From positions 1 to 64,000 of the forward strand of contig JAGWWS010000009.1 of assembly GCA_018970255.1 (NCBI GenBank): a DNA stretch of 64,000 nucleotides. Reading direction: 5' to 3'. The notes under the pieces are model-generated. The model did no database searches, had not been told where the DNA came from, and worked only from the letters and a program-made list of their open reading frames with translations. This DNA comes from Verrucomicrobiota bacterium (GTDB lineage Bacteria; Verrucomicrobiota; Verrucomicrobiia; Chthoniobacterales; Terrimicrobiaceae). Each line of letters opens with the position of its first letter. Position 1 is the first letter of the stretch. This document shows, piece by piece, positions 1-8,139 of the stretch. Position numbers and translations under genes: made by a program.

Positions 1-2
1 CG

Positions 3-56
3 GGGCTTATCAGCGTGGTGGTTTGCCTGTTGCTTTCGTTGTTCATTGTGCTGTGA
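3..56 (+). CDS. C-terminal tail of an upstream membrane protein (possibly MenA), partial
   Basis: Only the last 17 codons are inside the window. They read as a very hydrophobic helix (GLISVVVCLLLSLFIVL) ending in TGA at 54-56. The stop overlaps the GTG start of menC as GTGA. A hydrophobic C-terminus directly in front of menC and menE fits MenA (1,4-dihydroxy-2-naphthoate polyprenyltransferase, a UbiA-family membrane enzyme), but that name is inference from context; the fragment is too short to identify. Confidence 0.35.
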   Translation, partial: GLISVVVCLLLSLFIVL

Positions 57-952
57 GCGATTTTCTCCGGCGCCGATATCAACTTCCGCTCGCTGGGGGC
101 GGGGTTCGGTGCGGCGTGCTCATCCAGCGGGGCGGAAAATGGGGGGATGCGGCGCCACTGGAAGGTTGGAGCAGGGAGACGGTCGACGATGTGATGGCAT
201 GGAGGGAGGGGGTGAGGGTGCCGGCTTCGCTGGCTGCGGCACTGGAGGCGGTGGATTTGGAGTTTCCGGTTTTGCGGGATAAAGTGCCGGTGAATGCGCT
301 TCTTGATGGCGGGGTGGGGGAGGTTTTTGAGAAGGCAGTCCAGGCATCGAGGCGCGGGTGCCGGTGCGTGAAAATCAAAACGCGCGGGGTGCCGGCTGCG
401 GAATTGGTGGGATTGGTGGAGCGCATCCAGGATGCAACGGGTGGTGTGTCGGTTCGAATCGACTCGAACCGGGGCTGGGATTTTGGGATGGCGATGCGGA
501 TGGCGGAAGCGCTGGCGGGGAAAGGGGTGGAGTATTTCGAGGAGCCTGTCGGCGGGGATGAGATGGAGCGGTTCGTGAGGGAGTCGCCTGTTCCGGTGGC
601 GCTGGATGAGACGCTGCGTGAGGTTTCGCTGGAAGAACTCGGCCGCTTTTTGCGGGCGGCGGCGCTGGTTTTGAAGCCGACGCTGATGGGCGGTTTTTCG
701 GTTTGCCGGAGGTTTGCGGATGCGGGCGGGGCTTTGGGGATGCGGAGTGTGGTGAGCGCGTGTTTCGAATCGGGTGTGGGGATTTATTCGCTCGGGCGTT
801 TTGCGGCTTCGTTGCCGCTCGCCTCCGCGGCGGGTTTGGACACCTACTCGCGGCTGGAGGGCGATGTGTTGCAGCGGCGTTTGGATTTGGGCGGGTTTGT
901 TTTTCGTGCCAACGAGGCTATGCCGGAGGTCGATGAATCCGTTCTTTTCTGA
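53..952 (+). CDS. menC: o-Succinylbenzoate synthase (MenC)
   Basis: Enolase-superfamily enzyme that dehydrates SHCHC to o-succinylbenzoate in menaquinone synthesis. The superfamily ligands are in order: the KxK pair (VKIKTR, about residues 107-109), metal ligands in RIDSNRGW, YFEEP and ALDETL, and the opposite-face lysine in LVLKPTLMGG. Length (299 aa) is normal for the family. I chose the GTG at 53 because it overlaps the preceding stop (GTGA) and gives the usual short N-terminus before YQLPL; a TTG at 23 would extend it by ten unlikely residues. menE starts inside its 3' end (20-base overlap), so the two are translationally coupled. Confidence 0.9.
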   Translation: MSDFLRRRYQLPLAGGGVRCGVLIQRGGKWGDAAPLEGWSRETVDDVMAWREGVRVPASLAAALEAVDLEFPVLRDKVPVNALLDGGVGEVFEKAVQASRRGCRCVKIKTRGVPAAELVGLVERIQDATGGVSVRIDSNRGWDFGMAMRMAEALAGKGVEYFEEPVGGDEMERFVRESPVPVALDETLREVSLEELGRFLRAAALVLKPTLMGGFSVCRRFADAGGALGMRSVVSACFESGVGIYSLGRFAASLPLASAAGLDTYSRLEGDVLQRRLDLGGFVFRANEAMPEVDESVLF

Positions 953-2219
953 GGCTGCGGCGCGTTTTGCGGGTTCGACCGCGCTGGTGGACCGGCGCAG
1001 CGGGTTGAGTGTTGGGTTTGGCGGGTTGGTGGATTTTTTGGAGAGCCGCCCGCTGCCGGATGTGGGGTTCGTGGCTTCGAGGTCGGAGTCGTTTTTTGAC
1101 CATGTGGTCTTTTTGCTGGGGATGCTTGCTCGCGGGGCGGTGGTGGCTCCGGTGGGGCACCGGTTGCCGCTCGGGCGTGCGCGGGAGTTGGCTGCGGGAA
1201 TCGGGGTTTCGGGTTTTTGGAATGGGGGAGCCTTTGAGCCGATGGATGGAAGTGCGCCGCCGGTGGAGGGTCCGGGCACGGTGCTTTTCACTTCGGGTTC
1301 CAGCGGTGTGCCAAAGGCGGTGGCGCACCGTTTCCACCGCCATGTGGCGAGTGCGCGGGGGGCGGCGGAGCGGATTCCACTTGGTCCGGGCGATGGATGG
1401 CTGGTTTCGCTGCCGCCGCACCATGTGAGCGGGTTTTCGATTCCGGTGAGGTGTTTGCTCGCGGGGGCGACAGCGGTTTTTCCGGACCAGGGGTTGGATT
1501 TTTGCAGCCAGGTTCGGGACTCGGCGGTGACGCACCTTTCGGTGGTCGATACCCAGTTGCGGAGGTTGCTGCGTGCGGGGGTGGATTTGTCGGGGCTGAA
1601 GGCGGTGTTGGTGGGGGGCGGTCCGGTGCCGCGGGATTTGGTTTCGCAGGCGCTGGATGCGGGTGTGCCGCTGCATGTGACTTATGGAATGACCGAGGCC
1701 GCTTCGCAGGTTTGCACGACACAGCGGCTTTTCAAGGTGCCCGAAAGAATCCATGCGGGCACGCCACTGCCCGGGCGGGAAGTTCGGACCGTGGGGGGTC
1801 GAATTGAAGTTCGCGGCGAGGTGGTGGCGGATTCGGTTTCGGCATCGGACGGTTGGATGCAGACCGGGGATTGCGGGCGCTTTGATTCCGAGGGGAATTT
1901 GGTCGTGGAAGGGAGGGTGGACCGGATGATTGTTTCCGGCGGGGAGAATATCCATCCGGAGGCGGTTGAGATTTTGCTGGCGGAGGCGCCGGGGGTTGGG
2001 AGGGCGGTGGTGGTGGGGGTGCCGAGTGAGGAGTTCGGGATGCGGCCGGTGGCTTTTGTGGCGGGGGATTTCAGCGGTGAAGGATTGCGCGATTTTTTGA
2101 GGGGGAGGGTCGAGGCGTTTGCTGTGCCGGACCGTTTTTTGAAGTGGCCGTCTTCCGTGGATTCGGATGCGGCGAAGCCGGATTACCGCGCGTTGGAGAA
2201 GTTGGCTTTGGGAAGATGA
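933..2219 (+). CDS. menE: O-succinylbenzoate-CoA ligase (MenE)
   Basis: Adenylate-forming (ANL) enzyme that activates o-succinylbenzoate with ATP and CoA, the step after MenC. Motifs: phosphate loop FTSGSSGVPKAV (about residues 119-130), YGMTEAASQ, the hinge-side TGDCGRFD, RVDRMIVSGGENIHP, and a C-terminal region with the expected lysine (SDAAKPDYR). 428 aa is slightly short for the family but complete. The ATG at 933 lies within menC. The gene converges with the MidA-like gene after a 15-base gap; no strong terminator is visible there. Confidence 0.92.
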   Translation: MNPFFSEAAARFAGSTALVDRRSGLSVGFGGLVDFLESRPLPDVGFVASRSESFFDHVVFLLGMLARGAVVAPVGHRLPLGRARELAAGIGVSGFWNGGAFEPMDGSAPPVEGPGTVLFTSGSSGVPKAVAHRFHRHVASARGAAERIPLGPGDGWLVSLPPHHVSGFSIPVRCLLAGATAVFPDQGLDFCSQVRDSAVTHLSVVDTQLRRLLRAGVDLSGLKAVLVGGGPVPRDLVSQALDAGVPLHVTYGMTEAASQVCTTQRLFKVPERIHAGTPLPGREVRTVGGRIEVRGEVVADSVSASDGWMQTGDCGRFDSEGNLVVEGRVDRMIVSGGENIHPEAVEILLAEAPGVGRAVVVGVPSEEFGMRPVAFVAGDFSGEGLRDFLRGRVEAFAVPDRFLKWPSSVDSDAAKPDYRALEKLALGR

Positions 2220-2234
2220 AACGGATGGTGCGTT

Positions 2235-3215
2235 TCAGGCTTGGGCGCTGACGGAGCATCGCCCTCCACTTGGGGATTGGATGAGGGCGCGGAAGGCTTC
2301 GGTGGGGGCGGATTTTTTTCCGAGGAATTCGGAGAGGGTGGTGTGGGCGAGGGTGCGGAGGCCGAGGGCGGTGCCCCAGGTTTCGAGGTCGGTGAAATTC
2401 ACATCGGCGGTGATGTCCGCGAGGCCGGGGGCGGCAAGGATTTCTTCAAGGTCGAGGCGCTGGTGCAGGGCGTAGCCGCGCAGGGTTCCTTGCGGGCGGC
2501 GGTGGTAGAGGGTTTCCACGGGGGAACCGTAGTCGATGGTGAGCATCGCGCCGGAGTGGAAGGCGGGGACCCACTCGGCGAGCCATTGGCGGTAGGATTC
2601 GTGGACCTCGATGCGGCTGCCGGGCGGGAGGCCGAGGGTGAATGCAGTGGAGTCGGGGAGGGTCGCGGGGCGGAGGACTTGGCGGATGGGGTCGAGTTCG
2701 ATGTGGAGTTCGTGCCATTCGCCGGTGGCGGTTTTTTCGAAGATGCGGCAGGGGAAGGCGTCCGGGAGTTCGTTCGAGAAAATGGCGGCGGAGTTTCCTG
2801 TGGCGGCGAGGGCTTCGGCGGGCGTGGCGTGCCACTGGATTCGGAAGCCGCGGAGTTCCTTTTCCTGGGCTTCGCGGAGGCGGGGGGAGGTTTCGACGAT
2901 GTGGTAGCGGCGGGCGAGGCGGGCGGCGAAGCCGAGTTCGCGCAAGACGGAGCGGGCGAGTTTTCCGTTGCCCGCTCCGATTTCCACAATGTGGCGCTGG
3001 CGGGTGGAGTGGACCCATTCCGCGATGGGGCGGGCGAGGGGGGCGCCGAGCGTGGCGAAGGTGGAGAAGTCGCCGCGGGGGCCGATGCCGCGGATGCGTG
3101 TGGCGTAGTAGCCGAAGGCGGGATTGTGCAGCGCCTCGGCCATGAAGCGGTCGAAGGGGATGGTGCCGCCGAGTTCCCGCTGGAGTTCCAAGAGGAACCG
3201 GCGGGCTTGGCTCAT
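2235..3215 (-). CDS. SAM-dependent methyltransferase, MidA/NDUFAF7 family (COG1565)
   Basis: 326 aa. The SAM-binding motif VEIGAGNGKLARS, the family's early FDRFMAEALHNPAFGYY block and the later TIDYGSP are all present. Mitochondrial members methylate an arginine of a complex I subunit (NDUFS2); bacterial roles are less clear. The start codon overlaps the stop of the TPR gene in front (ATGA), so it is the last gene of the dnaA operon. Its final residues (QSPSGGRCSVSAQA) are encoded by a 28-bp repeat found again at 36118-36145, so the C-terminus seems to have been extended or replaced by repeat insertion. Confidence 0.82.
   Translation of the reverse strand: MSQARRFLLELQRELGGTIPFDRFMAEALHNPAFGYYATRIRGIGPRGDFSTFATLGAPLARPIAEWVHSTRQRHIVEIGAGNGKLARSVLRELGFAARLARRYHIVETSPRLREAQEKELRGFRIQWHATPAEALAATGNSAAIFSNELPDAFPCRIFEKTATGEWHELHIELDPIRQVLRPATLPDSTAFTLGLPPGSRIEVHESYRQWLAEWVPAFHSGAMLTIDYGSPVETLYHRRPQGTLRGYALHQRLDLEEILAAPGLADITADVNFTDLETWGTALGLRTLAHTTLSEFLGKKSAPTEAFRALIQSPSGGRCSVSAQA
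2241..2268. repeat. Dispersed 28-bp repeat, copy 1
   Basis: These 28 bases match 36118-36145 at 27 of 28 positions. The core can fold as GGGCG...CGCCC (5 bp) or GGAG...CTCC. This copy lies inside the last codons of the MidA-like gene and between convergent genes. It resembles a REP-type element; only two copies were noticed by eye. Confidence 0.6.
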
Positions 3216-4483
3216 GGGGCGACGAGGCTGTCGTCGGCGGCGCAGAGGTCCTGCCACTTTTGCTTGTAGGCGGAGTCGTAGCGCTGGTCCTGGAAATCGA
3301 GCATGAGTTCGCGGTGGGCGACGATTTTTTCGACCCGGAGTAGGGTTTCCTGCCAGACCTCGCGGAGGATGCGGAGTGCGGCGGGCTCGCGGTCCCAGAG
3401 GACGGCGTAGCTTTGGATGAACTCGGTGGCGTAGGAGGGCTCGGCGCGGTCGTTCGGGAACCAGATGTCTTTCGGCGGCTCGGGCGACTCGAGGAGCATG
3501 GGGGCCATGTAGATGTTGCGGAGGATGCCTTCGATGTATTTCGCGCGGGCTTCGGTTTCGCGCCCTTCGACGGAGGCGCAGAACGCCCAGCCGAAGAGGA
3601 AGGAGGGCTCGTGGAAATCGCCGGGGTATTGTTTTTTGTAGCGGGAAAAATATTTCGCGGCTTTCGCGGGCTGCTCGGCGAGGAGGTGGAGCATGGGGAT
3701 GAGGAAGCGCACGCCCTGGTTGTCGGCGGGGTTGCAGGCGAGGAGGCCTGTGAGTGTGGCGGCGGCCTCGGTGTAGCGCGAGAGGTGCCAATCGGTCATC
3801 GCGCTGCCGTAGATGGCGCGGAGGTAGGGGCGGGTGGAGTGGTCGCTCCACCAGGCGGTGGCGGGGTTCTCGCGCAGGTGGGCATCGCGGCGGACGACTT
3901 CGCCGTAGGCTTCGCCGCAGGCTTTCCAGTTGCCTTTGTTGAATTCGATATCGGCGAGTTCGATCCGGGCGGGGGAGCATTCGGCATCCTTGTCCAATGC
4001 GGCGCGGAGGACGGCTTCGCGTTTGTCCTGGGAGCGGATGCGGCGGGCGGTGCGGACGAGGCCGGCGGCGATTTCGGAGGGGAGGGGTGCGGCGGGGCCG
4101 CCGGGGCGGGCGCTTTTCGCCACGATGAGGCGGGTGACGGCGTGGAGTTCTTCGTTGAGGGATTTGTCGGGGGCGTGGAAGCGGATCTCGAGTTTCGCCT
4201 CGGAGGAGAACGCCTGCCAGTCCTCGTGGACCCAGTCCGGAGATTCGGGGACGAGCAACTGCTCGGGCGGGGTGTTTTTTTCGATGAGGCGGAAGACCAT
4301 GTTCTCGATGCGGGGCTGGTCGAGTTCCTCCATGATTTCGGGCGGGCCGACGGGGGAGCCGTTGCGGTCCAGCACGACGACGAGGGTGGGCAGGAACCAA
4401 TCGGTGCCGGTGGGGACGGGTTCGGCGAGGTCCAGCCAGTGGAGGCGCCAGGTGTTGCGGGGCGTTTTGAGCGGCTGGATCAT
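3212..4483 (-). CDS. Tetratricopeptide-repeat protein of unknown function
   Basis: 423 aa, cytoplasmic (no signal peptide or membrane helix). The N-terminal 110 residues form a mixed domain I cannot name; residues from about 140 look like degenerate TPR helices (for example AVLRAALDKDAECSPARIELADIEFNKGNWKACGEAY is split over two predicted helices). I chose the ATG at 4483 because it overlaps the previous stop (ATGA); a TTG nine bases upstream is possible. It sits between an exonuclease and a methyltransferase in the dnaA operon with 4-base overlaps on both sides, which argues for co-translation but not for a specific role. Confidence 0.75.
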   Translation of the reverse strand: MIQPLKTPRNTWRLHWLDLAEPVPTGTDWFLPTLVVVLDRNGSPVGPPEIMEELDQPRIENMVFRLIEKNTPPEQLLVPESPDWVHEDWQAFSSEAKLEIRFHAPDKSLNEELHAVTRLIVAKSARPGGPAAPLPSEIAAGLVRTARRIRSQDKREAVLRAALDKDAECSPARIELADIEFNKGNWKACGEAYGEVVRRDAHLRENPATAWWSDHSTRPYLRAIYGSAMTDWHLSRYTEAAATLTGLLACNPADNQGVRFLIPMLHLLAEQPAKAAKYFSRYKKQYPGDFHEPSFLFGWAFCASVEGRETEARAKYIEGILRNIYMAPMLLESPEPPKDIWFPNDRAEPSYATEFIQSYAVLWDREPAALRILREVWQETLLRVEKIVAHRELMLDFQDQRYDSAYKQKWQDLCAADDSLVAP

Positions 4484-5019
4484 AGTTTCCAATCCACGGG
4501 CAGGCTGTGGATGCGGCCGAAGCGGTCGTTGTAGAGGATTTGTTTGTGGGCGGCGCCGTATTCGTGGACGAGGCGGGTGACCTTAACATCGAAGCAGCAG
4601 TATTTCGCGATCTCGGCGAGCTTGCCCTCGCGCCACCAGCGGATGGCATCGAGGCCGTCGGCGGTTTTCCCCACGCCGAGGGTGGCCTGCGCGATGTCCT
4701 CGAGCTTCACGCGGTGGCCGGCGAGGCGCTCGACATCCTGCAGGAGGTCGAGGGAGACGAGGTTCTCGCGGAGGTCGAGGATGGTGTAGGCCATGAGGAC
4801 ATCGTAATCGAAGCGGACGGTGTTGAAGCCCACGACGAGGTCGGCGCGGCGGAGGCGTTCGATGAGGGCCTCGGCGCGGGACTCGGGGAAAATTTCGTAG
4901 CGCCGGTCGCGGCTGCTGTAGGTGACGCCGACGGACATGCCCATCTCGTGCTTGCGGTCCCAGCCGCCCACATCGTTGGCTGTGCGCTGGGTTTCGAGGT
5001 CGAAGTAAACGATGTCCAT
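4480..5019 (-). CDS. Predicted DEDD-type 3'-5' exonuclease (RNase H-like, YprB family)
   Basis: 179 aa single-domain protein. Exonuclease motifs are visible: ExoI VYFDLE with the Asp/Glu pair, ExoII GFNTVRFDYDV, and ExoIII YCCFDVKVT giving the DEDDy tyrosine and last aspartate. Members of this family are predicted to trim DNA or RNA; the substrate is unknown. It lies 44 bases after dnaA on the same strand and overlaps the next gene by ATGA, so it is probably co-transcribed with dnaA. Start ATG at 5019; a longer frame upstream overlaps dnaA and has no exonuclease-like sequence. Confidence 0.82.
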   Translation of the reverse strand: MDIVYFDLETQRTANDVGGWDRKHEMGMSVGVTYSSRDRRYEIFPESRAEALIERLRRADLVVGFNTVRFDYDVLMAYTILDLRENLVSLDLLQDVERLAGHRVKLEDIAQATLGVGKTADGLDAIRWWREGKLAEIAKYCCFDVKVTRLVHEYGAAHKQILYNDRFGRIHSLPVDWKL

Positions 5020-5063
5020 GCCGCGCGGGGGCGGTTCCGGGGGGAGCGGACCCGTGCCGCCGG

Positions 5064-6401
5064 TCACTGCTGGAGCTTGCTGTCGAGCAGGCTGACGACC
5101 TGGCGGGTTTTTTCGTCCTCGACCATGCGCTTTTTGACGAGCTTGCAGGCGTGGATGACGGTGCCGTGGTCTTTTCCGCCGAAGGCGTCGCCGATGTCGG
5201 TGAGCGAGGCCCCGGTGAGCTGGCGGGAGAGATACATGGCGATCTGGCGCGGGAAGGCGATGTTCGCGGGGCGGCGCTTGCTGGTCATGTCGGCAAGGCG
5301 GACATCGAACTGCTCGGCGACGCGGCGCTGGATCTGCTCGATGGTGATGGCGCGGCGGGCCTGCTCCTGGAAGATGTCGCGTAGGAGGTTCTCGATGGCG
5401 TCGCGGGTGAGTTCGCGTTCGCTGAGGGATTTGTAGGAGGCCACGCGCATGAGGGCGCCCTCGAGGCGGCGGACATTGTTGCGGATCTTGTCGGCGAGGA
5501 ACTCCACGATCCAGGGGTCGATGGAGAGCCCGAGGGCCTCGGCCTTGCTGCGGAGGATGGCGATGCGGGTCTCGGTGTCCGGCGGCTGGATTTCCGCGGT
5601 CATGCCCCACTCGAAGCGGGAGACGAGGCGCTGCTCGAGCTTCTCGATTTCGCTGGCCGGGCGGTCGCTGGAGAGGACGATTTGTTTGTGGCCGTCGTGG
5701 AGGGCGTTGAAGGTGTGGAAGAATTCCTCCTGCGAGCGTTCCTTGCCGGCGAAGAACTGGATGTCATCGATGAGGAGGACATCGGCCTGGCGGTATTTTT
5801 TGCGGAATTTGACGAGGGTGCCGTGCTGGATGGCGTCGATGAACTCGTTCGTGAACTGCTCGCTCGAGAGGTAAACGACCTTGGCGGATTTGTTGTTGGC
5901 GGCGACCTGGTGGCCGATGGCCTGGAGGAGGTGGGTTTTCCCGAGGCCGCTGATGCCGTAAATAAAGAGGGGGTTGTAGGTGATGGCGGGCGCCTTGGCC
6001 ACGGCGAGGGCGGCGGAGCGGGCGAATTCGTTGTTCGTGCCGACGACGAAATTCTCGAAGGTGTTCCGCGGGTTCATGCCGGTGGCGGCGGGGGACCGCT
6101 CGCGGGTGGCGCGTGGCGCCGGAGCTGTGGGCGTGGGCTCGGCCGTCTCCTGGTCGTTGGCCGGCTGGAGGGTGATCGTGCGGATGGCGGGGAGGACCGA
6201 GGCGACGGACTCCCTCACGATCGGCATGTAATTGCTCTCGATGAAAAATTGGTGGATGGGATTCGGGACCGAGAGGCAGATGGAGTCATTGGTGACGGAG
6301 AGGGCGCGCACGCCGGAAAACCAGCGCTCGAAGCCATCGGCGCTGACGCGCTGGCGGATGCTTTGGGAAATGAGTTCCCATGGGTCGGTGTGAGTGGTCA
6401 T
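5064..6401 (-). CDS. dnaA: Chromosomal replication initiator DnaA
   Basis: 445 aa with the standard four domains: N-terminal DnaB/DiaA-interacting domain (1-75), a linker rich in Pro/Thr/Ala, AAA+ domain with Walker A YGISGLGKTH (about 148-157) and Walker B VLLIDDIQFF, and the C-terminal DnaA-box-binding domain with signature FGGKDHGTVIHACK. It unwinds oriC and recruits the helicase loader. A well-formed promoter (6664-6692) and two DnaA boxes (6612-6631) lie upstream, which would permit autoregulation. Unlike the classical arrangement it is not followed by dnaN or recF. Confidence 0.97.
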   Translation of the reverse strand: MTTHTDPWELISQSIRQRVSADGFERWFSGVRALSVTNDSICLSVPNPIHQFFIESNYMPIVRESVASVLPAIRTITLQPANDQETAEPTPTAPAPRATRERSPAATGMNPRNTFENFVVGTNNEFARSAALAVAKAPAITYNPLFIYGISGLGKTHLLQAIGHQVAANNKSAKVVYLSSEQFTNEFIDAIQHGTLVKFRKKYRQADVLLIDDIQFFAGKERSQEEFFHTFNALHDGHKQIVLSSDRPASEIEKLEQRLVSRFEWGMTAEIQPPDTETRIAILRSKAEALGLSIDPWIVEFLADKIRNNVRRLEGALMRVASYKSLSERELTRDAIENLLRDIFQEQARRAITIEQIQRRVAEQFDVRLADMTSKRRPANIAFPRQIAMYLSRQLTGASLTDIGDAFGGKDHGTVIHACKLVKKRMVEDEKTRQVVSLLDSKLQQ

Positions 6402-6619
6402 TTGTGTGTTCGGCCGCGAGTCCCGGCGGCGGAGAGGTTGAGAATAGGGGTGAAGCCCTGCGCGGTCGGGCTGCCCTTGAGGGTAGAGACCGAGCGTCGG
6501 GTGTTGGCAAATTGATTGGGATGAAAATCCCCGCTTTCGGAGCCGCTGGAAACGCCGGCGAGCTGCGCGAGTTCCATCACGCGGCGGGCAAATTCAGAGG
6601 TTGGGCGGGAGTTTTTCAC
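6398..6619 (-). CDS. Possible small protein upstream of dnaA
   Basis: A 73-codon frame starting with GTG (MKNSRPTSEFARRVMEL...) whose TGA overlaps the dnaA ATG as ATGA, the spacing used by other gene pairs of this operon. Third codon positions are mostly C or G, as in neighbouring genes. There is no recognisable domain, and the frame starts within a DnaA box, so it could equally be dnaA leader sequence. If real it would be translationally coupled to dnaA. Confidence 0.35.
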   Translation of the reverse strand: MKNSRPTSEFARRVMELAQLAGVSSGSESGDFHPNQFANTRRSVSTLKGSPTAQGFTPILNLSAAGTRGRTHK

Positions 6620-6631
6620 AACTTATACACA
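6612..6631 (+). promoter_or_regulatory. Two tandem DnaA boxes
   Basis: TTATACACA at 6623-6631 matches the consensus TTATNCACA exactly; TTTTTCACA at 6612-6620 differs at one position. Starts are 11 bases apart in the same orientation, about one helical turn. They lie between the predicted dnaA promoter and dnaA. Confidence 0.65.
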
Positions 6632-6663
6632 TACGGGCGTTTGTCGCGCCCGCGAGGGGTCGG

Positions 6664-6692
6664 AGATTAGGAACGGCTCGGGGGGTGCTCAA
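6664..6692 (-). promoter_or_regulatory. Sigma-70-type promoter for the dnaA operon
   Basis: On the minus strand: -35 TTGAGC, 17-base spacer, -10 TAATCT. The start point would fall near 6657, so the transcript crosses the two DnaA boxes before reaching dnaA. Confidence 0.5.
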
Positions 6693-6733
6693 GAAAAATT
6701 GCGCAAATCGGCAGGGAAAAATTTTTGATCCAG

Positions 6734-6751
6734 GGTCAAAATTTCTTGACC
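6734..6751. repeat. Inverted repeat GGTCAA-N6-TTGACC
   Basis: Perfect 6-base arms in an AT-rich background, typical of a dimeric regulator's operator; it may instead belong to the origin. No regulator can be named. Confidence 0.4.
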
Positions 6752-6941
6752 GGTCCGCGGAGCAAGAATTCATGCGGGAATTCGGGCGTTCTGAAAAACC
6801 TTGTGCAATGAGGGGGCGGGATGTTCCGGGAGGGTTTTCGCCGTTTTCACGAAGGAAAACCGGGTCCGGAGTGGCTTGAAATCTGGCTTCGCGGGGTGGG
6901 AAATTCTTTTAATCGGTCCAAAATCGGATAGTTTTCCACGG

Positions 6942-8123
6942 ATGCGAGCGTTTTCGACCATGTTCGCGGGCGTTTTCGCGCTGACGGCCGCCTTTTCCGG
7001 CGGGATCGGGCGCGCGCAAGACCCGTGGATTGCCGGAGGGGGGAGTTTCGACCCCTTTCTACTGGCGTTGCAACCCGAGGTGAAGACGAGTGCGTTGCCG
7101 GCGTGGATGGAGGGTCCGGCGGCGGTGAGGCCGGAGCTTTCCTTGGTCGAGGTGCCTGTGCCGCCACGCTGGAGGGAGGCTGCAGTCGAGATGTTCGCGC
7201 TGACGGTGGTTTTCAACGACAAGGGCGACGGGGGGCCTGCCGTGGAATGGCGGGCCGATGGAGGCGAGACGACGACTCTTTCCTACGGGTTGGGGGAAGT
7301 CGGCAAGGGGGTGGGGTTGAATTCACGGACCGTGCTCGTGCCGCAGGTGCTCACACGCGAGGGGGGCAAGCTGGTGGTTTCCTACTACGGGAATTTCGAT
7401 TCGTTGCTGAGCCTGGCGGTGCGACCGGCGCGGGAGGATTTGCTGGCGGTGCTGGGAGCGCGGCGCTCACCCTCGATGGTCGATGGCGGGTTGCAGGTTT
7501 ACGAGGACCGCGAGGTCAACGGCTCGCGGCAGGTGAAAATCACGGGTGACACGCAAAACGGGGCGATCGTCGAGGCGGAGTTGGCGGCGGAGGTGGAGGA
7601 AATCGAATCGGCCATTGAGTTCGTGGCGCCGGTGCAGGGCAAGGTCGAAGGGGCGTTCGTCCATCTCGAAACACTGGGGCTCGATCCCGAGGCGCGGCTG
7701 GAGCTTTCGGTCAACGGCGCGGCGGCAACGGCGCTCTCGTTTCCCGCGTTTGAATTGGATGACCCATCGCTCGTCACGGATTGGAACGGGCGTCTGGTTC
7801 TGGCGGGGTGGAGGAAGGGGTCGGTGTTCGTGCCGGCGCGGTTGCTCAACGATGGCGAAAACTCGCTCGTGCTTTCGCTGAAGCGTTCCGAGGGCGAGAC
7901 GGGCAGGAAGGTTTATCTGCGGAACACATCGATTCATTTGAGATTCGCGCAGGCGCCGATCGACCCGAATACGGTGGTCGAAACGGCAGAAGATCTGGCC
8001 GGGCGACCGGTGGAAAAGGCATCGGAGCCCGATTTTACGCTGGTGGAGCCGGCATTGCCGGTGGCGGAGCCGCAGCAGGATGAGCTGCCGCAAGTGATCA
8101 CCTCGCCCTCGCCCGGGCGCTGA
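6942..8123 (+). CDS. Secreted protein of unknown function
   Basis: 393 aa. A clear Sec signal peptide (MRAFSTMFAGVFALTAAFSG, cleavage likely after GRAQ) is followed by a beta-rich region without recognised motifs; residues from about 225 contain jelly-roll-like stretches (VELNGAAA-type turns, LNDGENSLVLSL) reminiscent of carbohydrate-binding or galactose-binding folds, which is a weak guess. The tail is acidic and Pro-rich. An adenylate cyclase starts 16 bases downstream, so the two may be co-expressed. Start ATG at 6942 chosen because it opens the signal peptide. Confidence 0.72.
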   Translation: MRAFSTMFAGVFALTAAFSGGIGRAQDPWIAGGGSFDPFLLALQPEVKTSALPAWMEGPAAVRPELSLVEVPVPPRWREAAVEMFALTVVFNDKGDGGPAVEWRADGGETTTLSYGLGEVGKGVGLNSRTVLVPQVLTREGGKLVVSYYGNFDSLLSLAVRPAREDLLAVLGARRSPSMVDGGLQVYEDREVNGSRQVKITGDTQNGAIVEAELAAEVEEIESAIEFVAPVQGKVEGAFVHLETLGLDPEARLELSVNGAAATALSFPAFELDDPSLVTDWNGRLVLAGWRKGSVFVPARLLNDGENSLVLSLKRSEGETGRKVYLRNTSIHLRFAQAPIDPNTVVETAEDLAGRPVEKASEPDFTLVEPALPVAEPQQDELPQVITSPSPGR

Positions 8124-8139
8124 GGGATTTGATTTTTTG

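Larger units (their letters stand above)
6602..6941. other. Candidate replication origin (oriC) / dnaA upstream region
   Basis: About 320 bases between the dnaA operon and a divergent secreted-protein gene with no convincing gene of its own. It contains two tandem DnaA boxes (6612-6631), an AT-rich stretch at about 6690-6750 that could be an unwinding element, an inverted repeat (6734-6751), and a weaker box-like TTTTCCACG at 6932-6940. A GC-skew switch here would be decisive but cannot be computed by eye. Confidence 0.5.

Noticed and set aside
5020-5610. Upstream extension of the exonuclease frame into dnaA
   Set aside because: Arg/Pro/His-rich shadow of dnaA; the ATG at 5019 starts the exonuclease domain directly.
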